A DNA stretch of 64,000 nt from the NCBI RefSeq assembly GCF_002288925.2, contig NW_022098043.1, positions 6,823,810 through 6,887,809 of the forward strand, given 5' to 3'. The position numbers were made by a program, and so were the translations under genes. The notes under the pieces are model-generated. The model was not told the origin of the DNA. It saw nothing but the letters and a program-made list of their open reading frames with translations, and searched no databases. The DNA comes from Delphinapterus leucas. Taxonomy: Eukaryota > Chordata > Mammalia > Artiodactyla > Monodontidae. This document shows, piece by piece, positions 9,851 through 20,400 of this stretch. The stretch's first letter is position 1. Every line of letters starts with the position of its first letter.

Positions 9851-11880
9851 AGTGAGATTCAATGTTGATCAGACTGTGAGGGGAGTTTATCTTTGCCCCA
9901 AGTACAAACCAGAAAGGGGGCATTTATGCCTTATGCTTTGCTTGAACCAACTTGTTCTTTCATTCAGGTAAAATCATTCAAATGCCAACTTTGCCGGGCA
10001 CTGTGCCCTTCACAGGGGATACAGTTGGGAACAAGTCAGAAAGCAGGTAGTCACGCTCATCTGCCTTCATTATGCCTCTTCATATTAAATGGTCTTCCAA
10101 ATTATTGCAATTGCCAAAAATGTTAAGAGGGAGAAGCATGGGGGAGGGAGGTTGTGGGAAAGCATAGTGAGGGACATGATCTAACCTGGGAGGTTGGGGA
10201 GGCTTCTATGGTGACATGAGGTTTGAGCTGAATCCTAAAAGAGAGTAGTAGGGTGAAGTGGGGTGGGTGTTGGGTGAGAATAGCCCTTAAGGAGAAGGAA
10301 CCGCATGTGCAAGACCAGGGTGGGGGAGGCGTGTGGCTGGAGAGTTGGCCAGGATTGCATCTCCCTGCCTTGCATGCTTCCCTCCCTGTCCATGAATTTT
10401 CACTGCCTGCTTAGAACTGTGTCCTCCCTCCTCTTCTTCCTCTTCTCCACATCATCTCCTGGTCCCCTCTCCTCCATCCCACTCCCTTTCACACCAATTT
10501 CCTGTTCCATTTTCTTACCCAAGTACATATCCTTGCCCTGCCGGCATCTGTTTTCCCACACAGGCATTGCATCCCTTGTGCATAATAGATGTTTACTTTC
10601 ATTGTTGAATGAATGCAGGGCCACAGCTAACCTTTGCTCATATTACAAAAGGTACCCCCTCTGGGCAGATGTAACACCACAACAGGATCCCCTTGGCTGC
10701 ATACCCTTGTTCAGTGAACAACCTGCCCAACCGTCCACTGCAGCCCTGAATGAATAAAGGAATATGAGATGAGTGAGAAGCTCCAAGGCAAAGAAAAGGT
10801 TTGGAGTAGGAGTGGAAGCCAGTAGAAGTTGAGTCTCGTCAATTTTGTAGTGGCAGACAGGTGACCCACAAACTCTGGCAGGCAGGTGACTCAAAAGTCT
10901 GTACTCCCCCATCAGACTAGATCAGACTCCTGTTTCTCAGAAGCCAAATTGTTTGGCCGCTCTTGCCTATCCAAACTCTCGTAGTCTCCCCTTATCTAAG
11001 GAACCTTGTGTGAGGCTTGAGTTGTTTCTCTCCCAAAGAGTGTGACCAGCACCCAGAGCTATGAGTACATACAGTGCAATTACAGATGCCTCCTGGGTTC
11101 AGCAAGAGCCTGGAAGGCCTTGCCTCTGCTCCCCTTCTAAGCCATATGAGGAGATAGCCAGGCCCTAGACAAAGCAACTTGAGAACATTTACTAAAGATA
11201 TCAAGGACAGCAAAATAAAACAGAGCCAGCCAAATCCCTTAGTGGGAAGGAGATGATGCAGAATAAACAAGGGGATGACCAATCCTCAGGGTAGGTGGAG
11301 TTACTCTGGAACTTTCTCGACAGGCCATATTTCCTGCCCTCCACGTCAGCCCAGTTCCTTCCAGTCCAGTAAGCTTTACCATGTCTTTCCTCAACCTCTT
11401 TTAGGAAGCAAGACTTATAGCTCAGACTTAGTCTTGACCAAACATCTACAAAGAGTTGCTTGTTCTCCTTTTCCTTTGCTTATGAACAAATCATCCAAGA
11501 AGCCAAGGCTCTGGGACTTAAAGGGCCCGAGGTAGGGAACATTGAGGCAGCTCACAAAATGCGATTTGTCAAGGATGCTGACCCTCCACGGACAGGCAAG
11601 GCCTTGGAAAAATCCTGCTGCCAAGGCTGGCCACCTGTCAACTCTGAAATCAGTGGAGCTTTGTAGTTTTCTTCATCAGGGAAGTTTGATGAATGCAAGG
11701 CTGTACTCCCCCATCAGACTAGAGGTCATTGGGGTTGGGGGCTGCATCTGGCCTTCAGACTGAGAGCGACACCGGGTGCAGGGACTGCTCCTCCATCAGA
11801 CTGGAGTCCCCTGAGGGAAGAGTTGTGTCTCCCTCTCTAGATTGGGAGCTCACCCAGAAACAGTAATAAGAGAAATGGCT

Positions 11881-12017
11881 GGGACTTCCGTGGCGGCCCA
11901 GTGGTTAAGACTCTGCACTCCCAATGCAGGGGCCTGGGTTCCATCCCTGGGCGGGGAACTAAGATCTCGAATGCCACAGCGTGCACCACCCCTGCCCTGC
12001 CACAAAAAAAAAGAGAA
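11881..12017 (+). repeat. Short tRNA-derived SINE
   Basis: 'gggacttccgtggcggccca' head, short body and A-rich tail. A 10-bp duplication 'agaaatggct' lies at 11871-11880 and 12018-12027. Confidence 0.9.
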
Positions 12018-12027
12018 AGAAATGGCT

Positions 12028-12215
12028 ATCGCTTATTTAGGGCTTACCATGTGCCCAAAACTGTTCTTTTTAAAAAATAAATATATTAATTCATTTTAAT
12101 CCTCATAACAACACTGTGATGGAGGTCTTAACATTATTCTCCTTGTCTAAATGATGAAATGGAGTCATGGAAAGATTGAAGAATCTGTTCAAGATCGCGC
12201 AGCAAGATGATGGAG
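12028..12215 (-). repeat. MIR SINE fragment
   Basis: 'cgcttatttagggcttacca' with 'tcctcataacaacactgtga' and 'gatgaaatggagtcatggaa' reads as reverse MIR, carrying the SINE at 11881 at its edge. Confidence 0.7.
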
Positions 12216-13234
12216 GCAGGATCCTCCAGCAGACTGAGAACGCCATGAGGACAGGGATTATATCCTCCCTTTTCCCTCCATCATATTAGGGGTTCACCAA
12301 GGGCCAAGATCAGGCATCCCTCCTCTGTCCACGCTACCTCCCTGTCTGGAGCAGAAACAGACCTTATTCAGTGCTGTGTCTGGCATCTGGGCTGGGGCCG
12401 GGGAGTTGGCCAAACCACTGTGAATGTAGTTTCTGCCCCTTACAGCTCTGAGCTGGTCCCCTAGATACACCCCACAGGGTGGAGAAGACCCCAGCTTTTG
12501 GAGATGGGGCATTTATCTGGGAAGGGAGTCAGGATGCCAGTGTTTTCTTAATCCTCCAGGTGCCAGTCAGGATGCCAGTGGTTTCCCATCTCCCAGATGG
12601 GAGGCTTCAGAGTGCTTGGGAGACTGCAGGCTGGCCCTTATCACAGGGAACATGCCTTCCGGAGCCAGGCCTGGTGCCGCCCAGTGAGCTGGGCATTTCC
12701 TTCTGTCCACAGCTCACCTCACTCCTGGCTGCAGACCCTGGTTGTGAGTCTCTGGAACCTAGCAAATCTCACAGGAAACAATGGAAACTTCAGTTTTTAT
12801 TCTCCTCCATCGTTACTCAAAAAAGGTTTTCCTCTAAGTGACACACACACTTACACACCCCAGTTTTCTCTCCACCCATCAGCCTGGGCTGCCCTAGAAA
12901 TTTTCAGGCAGCAAGGAGACCATGACCTGGGGAGGCCTGGTGGCATGGCTGTGTGTGTTGTCTGTGGGCCTGTGTCATCAGGGACTGGGATTTACCTCCC
13001 AAGCATCTGTGATTGGGCTTTGGCAGTGTCTGTTTGTGTCTGGGCCTGGGTGTGTGAGATGGTGCATCTCTGGCAGTGGGGCTGTGATTTATGTGAATCA
13101 AAGTTGGTCTGTGAGTGATTTATGTGGAGAATGGTGTGTATCAGGGGTAATTCAGGTTCGTATTGAGTGCCCACTGTGAGGTACTGAGAAAATGTAAAAA
13201 AATGCAGGTGCTGTGCGTGTAAGAAATTATGTTC

Positions 13235-13511
13235 GGGGCTTCCCTGGTGGCGCAGTGGTTGAGAGTCCGCCTGCCGATGCAGGGGACACGGGTTCATGCC
13301 CCAGTCCGGGAAGATCCCACATGCCACAGAGCAGCTAGGCCCGTAAGCCATGGCCACTGAGCCTGCGCGTCTGGAGCCTGTGCTCCGCAACGGGAGAGGC
13401 CACAATAGTGAGAGGCCCGCGTACCGCAAAAAAAAATCCCCAAAACAACAAAAAGACCCAACACAACAGTGAGAGGCCCGCGTACCGTAAGAAAAAAAAT
13501 AAGAAATAAAA
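13235..13511 (+). repeat. CHR-type SINE with duplicated 3' end
   Basis: Near-consensus ~210-bp SINE ending at about 13438, followed by an A/C-rich linker and a second copy of the last ~25 bases ('gtgagaggcccgcgtaccgt') at 13468-13490, then A-rich sequence. The duplication 'aagaaattatgtt' lies at 13221-13233 and at about 13512-13524, so the whole unit entered as one insertion. Confidence 0.9.
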
Positions 13512-14160
13512 AAGAAATTATGTTGGCCTGTGTGTGAACTGTGAGACCCTGTGGGGAATCTGAGCATGAAAACGTCCTTCCGCTTCCTGTCCTGGGATTC
13601 ATATATGTGTGTGAAAATGTGACTATGAACGTGGTCAGCTGAGTGTGTGTGTGTATAAGCTGTGTCCACTGCGTCACCTGTAGAGGTGAAGGTCTTCAAG
13701 GGATAGAGTGATCTTTTGAGTCGGGGAGGACTGTTACTATATGAAAGTTGGGTGAAGGGAGTGAGCGTGTGCAAGCGTTCACGGGCAGTGGACGAGCACG
13801 TTAGCGTGTGGAAGTTGTGAGTGTGCAGGTAATCTTGTGAGGCAAAGTTGTAGTGAGCGCGTGCTATTCTGGAGGGTCCTGGAGAGCGGCCCGCGTGGAG
13901 CCACGTCTGCGGAGTGTGAAAGGGTGTGAGAGCAGATGGATTTAGGGGTCCGGGGGTCGGTGGGGAGGTGCGGGAGGGGCGTGCACGTGGAGGGAGGGTA
14001 GTCCAGCACGCAAGGCCCCGGCCCCAGTCCCATCCCAGACTCCAGGCCGGGTTTGGCGGGAGCCGGGTTTGGCCGCGGCCCGCCCGGAGGGGGCTGGGGG
14101 CCCAGACAAAGGCTCGGTTGGCTGCGCAGCGGGCCGGGGAGAGCGCAGCCCTCAGCCCCG

Positions 14161-14237
14161 GGGCGGTCCAGGGGGCGGGGCCTGGTGCCCGGGGCGGGGA
14201 GACCCGGGGGCGGGGCCTCGCCCCGGGGGCGGGGCGG
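14161..14237 (+). promoter_or_regulatory. HSPG2: GC-box cluster, probable HSPG2 core promoter
   Basis: Six GGGCGG cores begin at 14161, 14173, 14192, 14208, 14227 and 14232, about 120-195 bases before the start codon. No TATA box is evident. Human perlecan is known to use a TATA-less, GC-rich promoter, which agrees. Transcription probably starts between about 14240 and 14310; the exact site is not visible. Confidence 0.75.
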
Positions 14238-14249
14238 CCGCGGGAAGGG

Positions 14250-14355
14250 TGGGGGTGGCTGGAGCGGGCCGCCCTGTCCCGAGGACTCGGCAGCCAGGCG
14301 AGCGGGCGGCTGCGGGCGGGCGCCGAGCGAGCGAGTGAGCGGAGCGGGCCGGGCC
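14250..14355 (+). other. HSPG2: HSPG2 5' UTR (approximate)
   Basis: GC-rich sequence between the GC boxes and the ATG, containing no upstream ATG in the last 100 bases. The 5' limit is a guess. Confidence 0.5.
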
Positions 14356-14418
14356 ATGGGGCGGCAGGCGGCGGGCGCGCTGCTGCTGGCGCTGGTGCTG
14401 CACGGGCGGCTGCTCGGG
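14356..14418 (+). CDS. HSPG2: HSPG2 exon 1, signal peptide
   Basis: Codes residues 1-21: MGRQAAG, then a Leu/Ala/Val hydrophobic core, then HGRLLG. This is a typical secretory signal peptide and nearly matches human. It ends in phase 0 before gtgagt. Confidence 0.95.
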
Positions 14419-17400
14419 GTGAGTGTGCGGGGCGGAGAGGTGGGAGGCGCCCCGGGCCCCGCTCGCCGCCCCCGCCAACTTGGCTGGGGCGCGGAGGCTG
14501 CGCGGCTGGGACTCTGGCCCGGGACGACGGCGCCCGCCAGGGACCCCGGGCCGGTACAGGCCGGCGCCACCCTCCTCCGTGGGGCTGTGCCGAAGGGCAC
14601 CCAGGGGACCCCGCGATGGACCGGGGGCGGGGCCGGCCCTCGTGGGAGCCCGTGGGTCGCCAGGCCACGTTGCTGAGTCTCAGACTCGCGCTAGGCATGG
14701 TCCGGCCTGCCATTCCTGGGGGCCAGGCTGAGAAACTTCGAGCAGGGTGGGAACTCGGCAGGGCGAGGACACGCCTTTCTTTGCCAGCTTGAAACAGGGG
14801 CACTCAGTGGTGATGGGGACCATATCCATCCTCACTGGAACTTTACCACGACGTCTCTCCCCTTGGGGAGCTGGTCACCAGGCAGGCACAAGTAAAGAAC
14901 CGCTCTGGACACAACTGATTCTTGCGTGGAACACCCACGGGCCCTGGAGTCCCACAGCCCAGGAATTGAATCAATCTCTGCTCTTCACTGAGCAACTGTG
15001 TGACCTCCAGCAAGTTGTTAACCTCTCTGAGACCAGCCCACATGCCCAAGGGGAACTCAGAATACACGGCCTCAAAGTGCAGGACTGGGTGGAGTACGTG
15101 CAAACAGTGCCTGCTGCTGAGCCGGTTTGCGGTGGACAGTGAGTGGATTTGTTTCCCCAGCTCTCTCCTCCCCAGGTCTTCAAGGTGCAGGGGGAGGCCT
15201 GCCCCTGCAGTCCAGCCCCCTACTCTGAGCTTGGATGGGTCCATGCTGAGAGAAAGAGGGCACTTGGTCTGGAGAGGCTCTGAGGACCCAGTGAACCTGA
15301 GAAGGGCAGGGCGGGGTCAGTGGGCAGGGAGCTGGTGCAGATGTGGATGGGGCACATCTGGGGATCTGGGCCTGCGTGGCGAACCACAGAGCCAGCCCAC
15401 CCTCTTTCAGGTGGTGCTGGGCCATCCCTGTCCCCTGTTCTCAGAGCCAAGAGAGGGACTCATCTAAGCTGGCCAGTGTTTACCCAGTGACTGACTCCCT
15501 GTCCCCTTGCCGGCTCCCTCTCACCTCTGCCCTCCTGAGTCACTCGTTAACCCCCACCCCAGACCTGACCCCTCACCTCTCCTGCCCCACCCACCCAGCA
15601 CCTCTCCTCCCCCATCCCCATCAGGGCAGCTTCCTTAATCCTCTGTCAGCCTCTCACTTCAACACATCCAGCAGGGCCCATCCATCCAGTTGCTCCCCAA
15701 TCTTGACCTGAACTTGCACCTCCCGACACTGATCTTTACTTTTCCAAAAAGTAGACACCAACCTAGCACATGAAATGTTCCTTTTCTGACCCTACCCCAG
15801 CTCTGCCCCCTGATCAGGGGTTCTACCGTGGCAGGAGGGAAGGAGATGTTTGCTGTGTGTGGGAGGAATTCCCAGATTGCAGCTAATCCTCATTCACTTG
15901 TTCGTTCACCACATCTTTGGGCAGCATTCCATGACAGTGAGTAGGAGTTCAGGGTTCATTCATTCAGTAGATACTTGCTAAGCACCTACTGTGCACCAGT
16001 GCATCCAGCACTGGGGGCTTATGGGTGAACAGCAACAGGCCCTGGCTGCACTTTCCCAGAACTGAGATGGGTCAACAGGCAGCTCTGATCCTGTGGGATT
16101 ACAGTCTCCTCAGCAACCACACTGAGGTCTTCATGGTCCCACCCTAGGCTGAGGGTAGAAGGGTTGGAAAGAGCTTGGCCTCTGGAGTCTTACAGACCCA
16201 TGTTCGAATCCCAGCTCTGCCACTTCCTAGCTGTGTGATCTGGGACAAGTTCCTCTCTCTGAGCCTCAGTTTCCACATCTGTAAAATGGGGGTGAGAAGT
16301 TTGTTGTAAGTTTTAAACGCCAGCAGGCTTCTAGCCCTGTGCCCTAGCCAGCCTTGGGCTCCTCCTCATCTGCTGCCCTTTAGCTCTCGTGCCTTTCAGT
16401 TCATGTCTGCAAGCCCATAGTGAGTGGGTGAGGGTAGGACACAAGGGGAGGGTAAGGTGGTCCTTAGGGAGCTCAAGACCTCACTGGGGGCAGGAGACAG
16501 AGGAAATAGTGGTCTGTGATTAAGTGTGGGAGTAACTTCAGTTCAGAGGAGGTAGGGAGGCTTGCTGGGGGAGGGGGCCAGGCCTGAGTGACTCAGGTCC
16601 TGCCTTGGCCTGCTGGGGCCTTAGCCCTTCCTTTCTTGGGGCTGGCGCCGCCAAGAGACAGGGTTCTTGAGGGTGATAGTGGTGTTTTCCAGCGCTGAGA
16701 GGGGAAGTCACTGAGATACCTGTTTCCTGCCTCCCCTGGGTTTTCTTGCTGGGGAGGCTGTGGGCAGGCGGGAAATGGAGGAGCCTCCCCTTCCCTCAGG
16801 GGCAGTGTTACCTCAGCCCTCCCCTTGACATAACTGGCCGCGCTGTCTTTCCCCCTTGCTCCAGATCTGCCGCCCGGAGGGGGTTGTGAGTGTGCGCTGG
16901 AGATTTCCAGAGGGAGGGTGCAGGTCTGTCCACAGAGGGAGGCAGAGGCTGGCGGGGGTAGAGATGGACACCCCACCCCCACCCCGCCACGCCCCAGCCG
17001 AGCTCCTTGTGTCCGGGGAGTCCTGGACCCCGACCGGCTCGGCCCGGGCCTGTTCTCAGACTGAGTGCAGGCAAGTTGGGATCTGCGGGCCTGAGGCCCA
17101 GCCCGGGAGATGGGTGGAAGGAAGGTGGCAGAAGGTGACTGGGTTTAGGGCTTGCAGTAGTGGGGAGGGCAGTCTTGGGGTACCAGGCCAGGTGCTGACA
17201 AAATAATATGGCTAGTTCACATTTATCCGGTGCCCACTCTGCCACGTGTGAAGTTTCTCAGCAGATCCTCACACGTTGTTGCCTCGCTCACAGCCTCCCT
17301 GCCCTCCCCGTGTTGCTTACGTCAGACCCCAGCCCTTGACTTAATTTAGCCCCCAAGGCCCTACAGATCTGGCCTCCCCCCTCCGTCTCAACTCTCTCCT

Positions 17401-20400
17401 CCTGCCCACTTGCCCCTTGCTTGCTCACTCCAGACATGCCGCTCTTTGTTTCTGGACCGTGCCAGACACGCTCCCACCTTAGGGCCTTGCATCTGCTGTT
17501 CCTTTTGCCTAGAATGCTTGTCCGCCAGATATCTGCGTGACCCTCTGCCTCACTTCCCTCAGGTCCCCGACTACTCTGCCCGATGTTCACTGTCCCCTTA
17601 CACGGCTTTGTTTTCTTCTTGTCACTATTTGATGTGTATTTCTTTACTTGTTTATCACCACCCCACCCCCAATTTAAGCTTCATGCGAGCAGGACCTTAT
17701 GTGCTTTTGTTCACTGCTGCTGTCTCCTTAACACCTGGCAGGTAAAGCGCTCAGTAAATATGTCTGTTGACTGAATTAAGCTATAGCTACTAGTGCAGTC
17801 CCCATTTTCTAAGCAGAGGAGACTGAGGCACAGAGGGATCGTATAACTTGCCCAACAACTCAACTATAACTTGCCCAGTACACTTTGCTTGGAGGCCCCA
17901 CGAGCCAGGCTTTGAAGCCACACGAGGCTCCTCACCACCCTACCGGCATCCCGCTCACTTGTAGCCAGCAGGCGGTGGGTGTTGATAAAACTGTCACCAC
18001 TGATGTTGATAAAAGGACTCAGGTCCTAGGTGGTGCAAGGGCTTCCTCGGGCAAGGAAGATTGGGGTCTGGCTTTGGGGACAGAGGCACTCAGGATGGGT
18101 GTGCCCGAGTGTCCACGGGGCCTCCTGGGGGTACCTGCCCTGGCGGGAGCCTAGAAAAACTTAACTCTAGGGCAGTCATTTCTGGGATTGCCTGTTCGTT
18201 TGTAGGTTTGTTAATTAATTTCCTCACCAATATTCCCTGAGACCCTAGAGACAGTTGAATTAATCCAGGGGCCTTAAGGCCTAAGTGCACCAGGCCAGGC
18301 CCTACCTTGTGTCGGAAGTGAAGGGGAGAATGGCTAGCCGCCCGGCACGAGTCCTCACTGGATTCCCCTGGCTGTTCCCTGGGGGCTGAAGGTTTAGGGT
18401 GAATCTGCAGAGGCTTCAGGGCTGCCTGGCCTTGGGGCATGTCTCAGGAGGGAGGGTGAGGTGGCCGCCCAGGATGTGGAAAGATCTGGAACGATGATTC
18501 AGAAGCCACTTGGAGGCCAGACGTGTGGGTTCTGGACCCTCAGACCACTCGGGACATGCGGGAAGGACTCCCAGCCCTGGCCTGTTGCCCCCTGCCCCAG
18601 TCTACTCCCAGCTGTGAGGGCTCAGGCCGGAGGAGGAGGGGCAGAACGTGGCTGCGTCCCCCCCCCGCCCCTGCAGCTTCCCAAGGATCTGCAGAGCCCC
18701 CTGCCCTTCCTCCCAGGGCCCACGCCAGCCTTCCCCTCATCTCTCTCCCGCCAGGAAGCAGGAGGGTAGGCTGAGGGTCCTGGCCCTGCTGGAATGTTGC
18801 CCCAGCTCCGGCCTTGGCCTCTTTGGCCCTGCTGCCCCCTCCTGCTTCCAGGGCCTGGCCGGGGCCTGCTGGCCGCCCCAGCGCCCAGAGCTGGCTGACT
18901 GAAACCCAGAAGAATGTGTGGAACTCGCTTCGCGGGGAGCCGCCAGCTTCACTGCCCAGCCTGGTGGCGTTGGGTGCATGTCAATAGCGGCCGTGAGAAG
19001 GGAGTGGCTCATGGCTGCTGGGATGGCTGGGCCAGGGGCACCGTCATGAAAGTCCTGGGAACAAGGCGGCTCTTTGAGGCCTGGGAATGCGGGACCTTCA
19101 AGTGTCAGCCGCCCCCAGAACCCACCCTCCCCTCCTTTCCTTGATGCCCATGTGTGCCAGGGCTGCAGGGACCTCAGAGCATCCCAGGGTAGGGGGTACT
19201 CGTGACATCTGTGAGATGTCCTGAGGACCAGCTCCCGGCTGCCTACCAGAGGCCTGTCCCTGAGCCACAGAGGAGGGCGCCCTGTTTCTCTGTTGCTCTG
19301 GATTTCAGGGTGGTGTCTGGCACACAGAGGCTTGCGGTCTGTGTTGAATGAATGAGTGGACAATGACGTATGCAATTAAATATTCTGTAAACTAAAGTCC
19401 CTGAAGTGTTAGACTCAAAATTCATTTCACAGATATTTATTGAGCATCTTCTAAGCACCCGACCCTGTTCTAGGTGCCGAGGTTGCGGCAGAGGACATAG
19501 AAGTCCAGTTCCCTTCCCTCAGGTAACTTGCATTATAGCATGTGCAGGGAGACACACAATAAATATAATATGGCAGGTGGCGATAAGTGTTTGGAAGAGA
19601 AAATAAAGCAGGGAAGAGGATAGAGAGTGATCTGAAGGAGGTGAGGGTGTGAGCCCTACAGGTATCTAGGGAAAGGGCTCTCCAGGCAGGGGTAACAGCT
19701 GACACAAAGGCCCAGAGGTGTGCTTGGTGCGTCTGCGCAAAGCAGGGGGGCCCACGTGGCTGCAGCAGCGTGGGTGAGGGTTGGTGGATGCGGCCAGGGG
19801 CTTGGCAAGGGAAGGTGGGGCAGAGCCTCAGCCACAAGAAAGGGTTTGGATTTGCTCCTGAGTGAGATGAGAGATCACTCTAGTTGTTGTGTGGAGAAGA
19901 CAACGTGGGACATCGAGGTCAAAAGCAAGGAGGCCGTGACCCAGCCCCGAGACTATGGGAGCTCGTACCAGGGCAGTGGAGGCACGAAGAAAGGGTTGAA
20001 TCCTGAGTATATTTTGAAAGTAGGACCAACAGGATTTGCTGATGGACTGGTTATGGGGCTGAGGGGACAGAAAGGGAGGCGTCAGGGACGTCTCCATATG
20101 CTTTGGCTTGGGCATCGGAAAGGTGGGGCTGCCACTAACTGAGGTAGGAGAGCTCCAGAGGAGCAGACTTGGGAGGAGGGTGGAGAACGACAGGTGACGG
20201 AGGGGATGGCATGGGGGAGGGGACAGTGTTGGGCTGACTCTCAGCTAGGGCAGCCCCACACCCCGACCCCAAGTTGGAGCCTCTGCATTGGCCTGGAGGG
20301 GGTTCTTGCTGAGAATACCTTTGTGCAGCTGCAGACACTGATCCCTTTGAACCCCCCAGTCTAAGCTCACAGCTTGTATATTTGTGTGTTTTATTGAAAT

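Larger units (their letters stand above)
3040..13850. other. Intergenic region between the 2.2-kb locus and HSPG2
   Basis: No supportable coding exon is seen. The interval is filled with CHR-type SINEs (listed separately), MIR/L2 remnants and unique sequence. Pieces such as 3040-3460, 3740-4760, 4990-5500, 6280-7290, 7640-8520, 8720-9680, 9860-11860 and 12220-13230 hold nothing I can name beyond old repeats. Open frames inside SINEs recur with the same Pro/Gly/Arg-rich peptide and are not genes. Confidence 0.6.
13860..14700. promoter_or_regulatory. CpG island over the HSPG2 promoter and exon 1
   Basis: CpG and G+C density rise sharply from about 13860, peak around 14050-14450, and fall away by about 14700. 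It spans the GC boxes, the 5' UTR and exon 1 of HSPG2. A CpG-island promoter suits a broadly expressed basement-membrane gene. Limits were read by eye, not calculated. Confidence 0.85.

Noticed and set aside
13926..14792. 288- and 207-codon open frames on the plus strand over the CpG island
   Set aside because: G+C-rich frames with Gly/Arg/Ala bias that overlap the real exon 1, in the wrong frame or reading through its splice donor.
12992..14803. 603-codon open frame on the minus strand across the HSPG2 promoter
   Set aside because: It is antisense to the CpG island and HSPG2 exon 1 and runs through the SINE at 13235. Composition is Pro/Arg/Ala/His driven by high G+C. No domain, start context or conservation signal.
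18737..19375. 212-codon minus-strand open frame in intron 1
   Set aside because: No recognisable motif or splice context, overlapped by plus-strand frames of similar quality; taken as chance in G+C-rich DNA.
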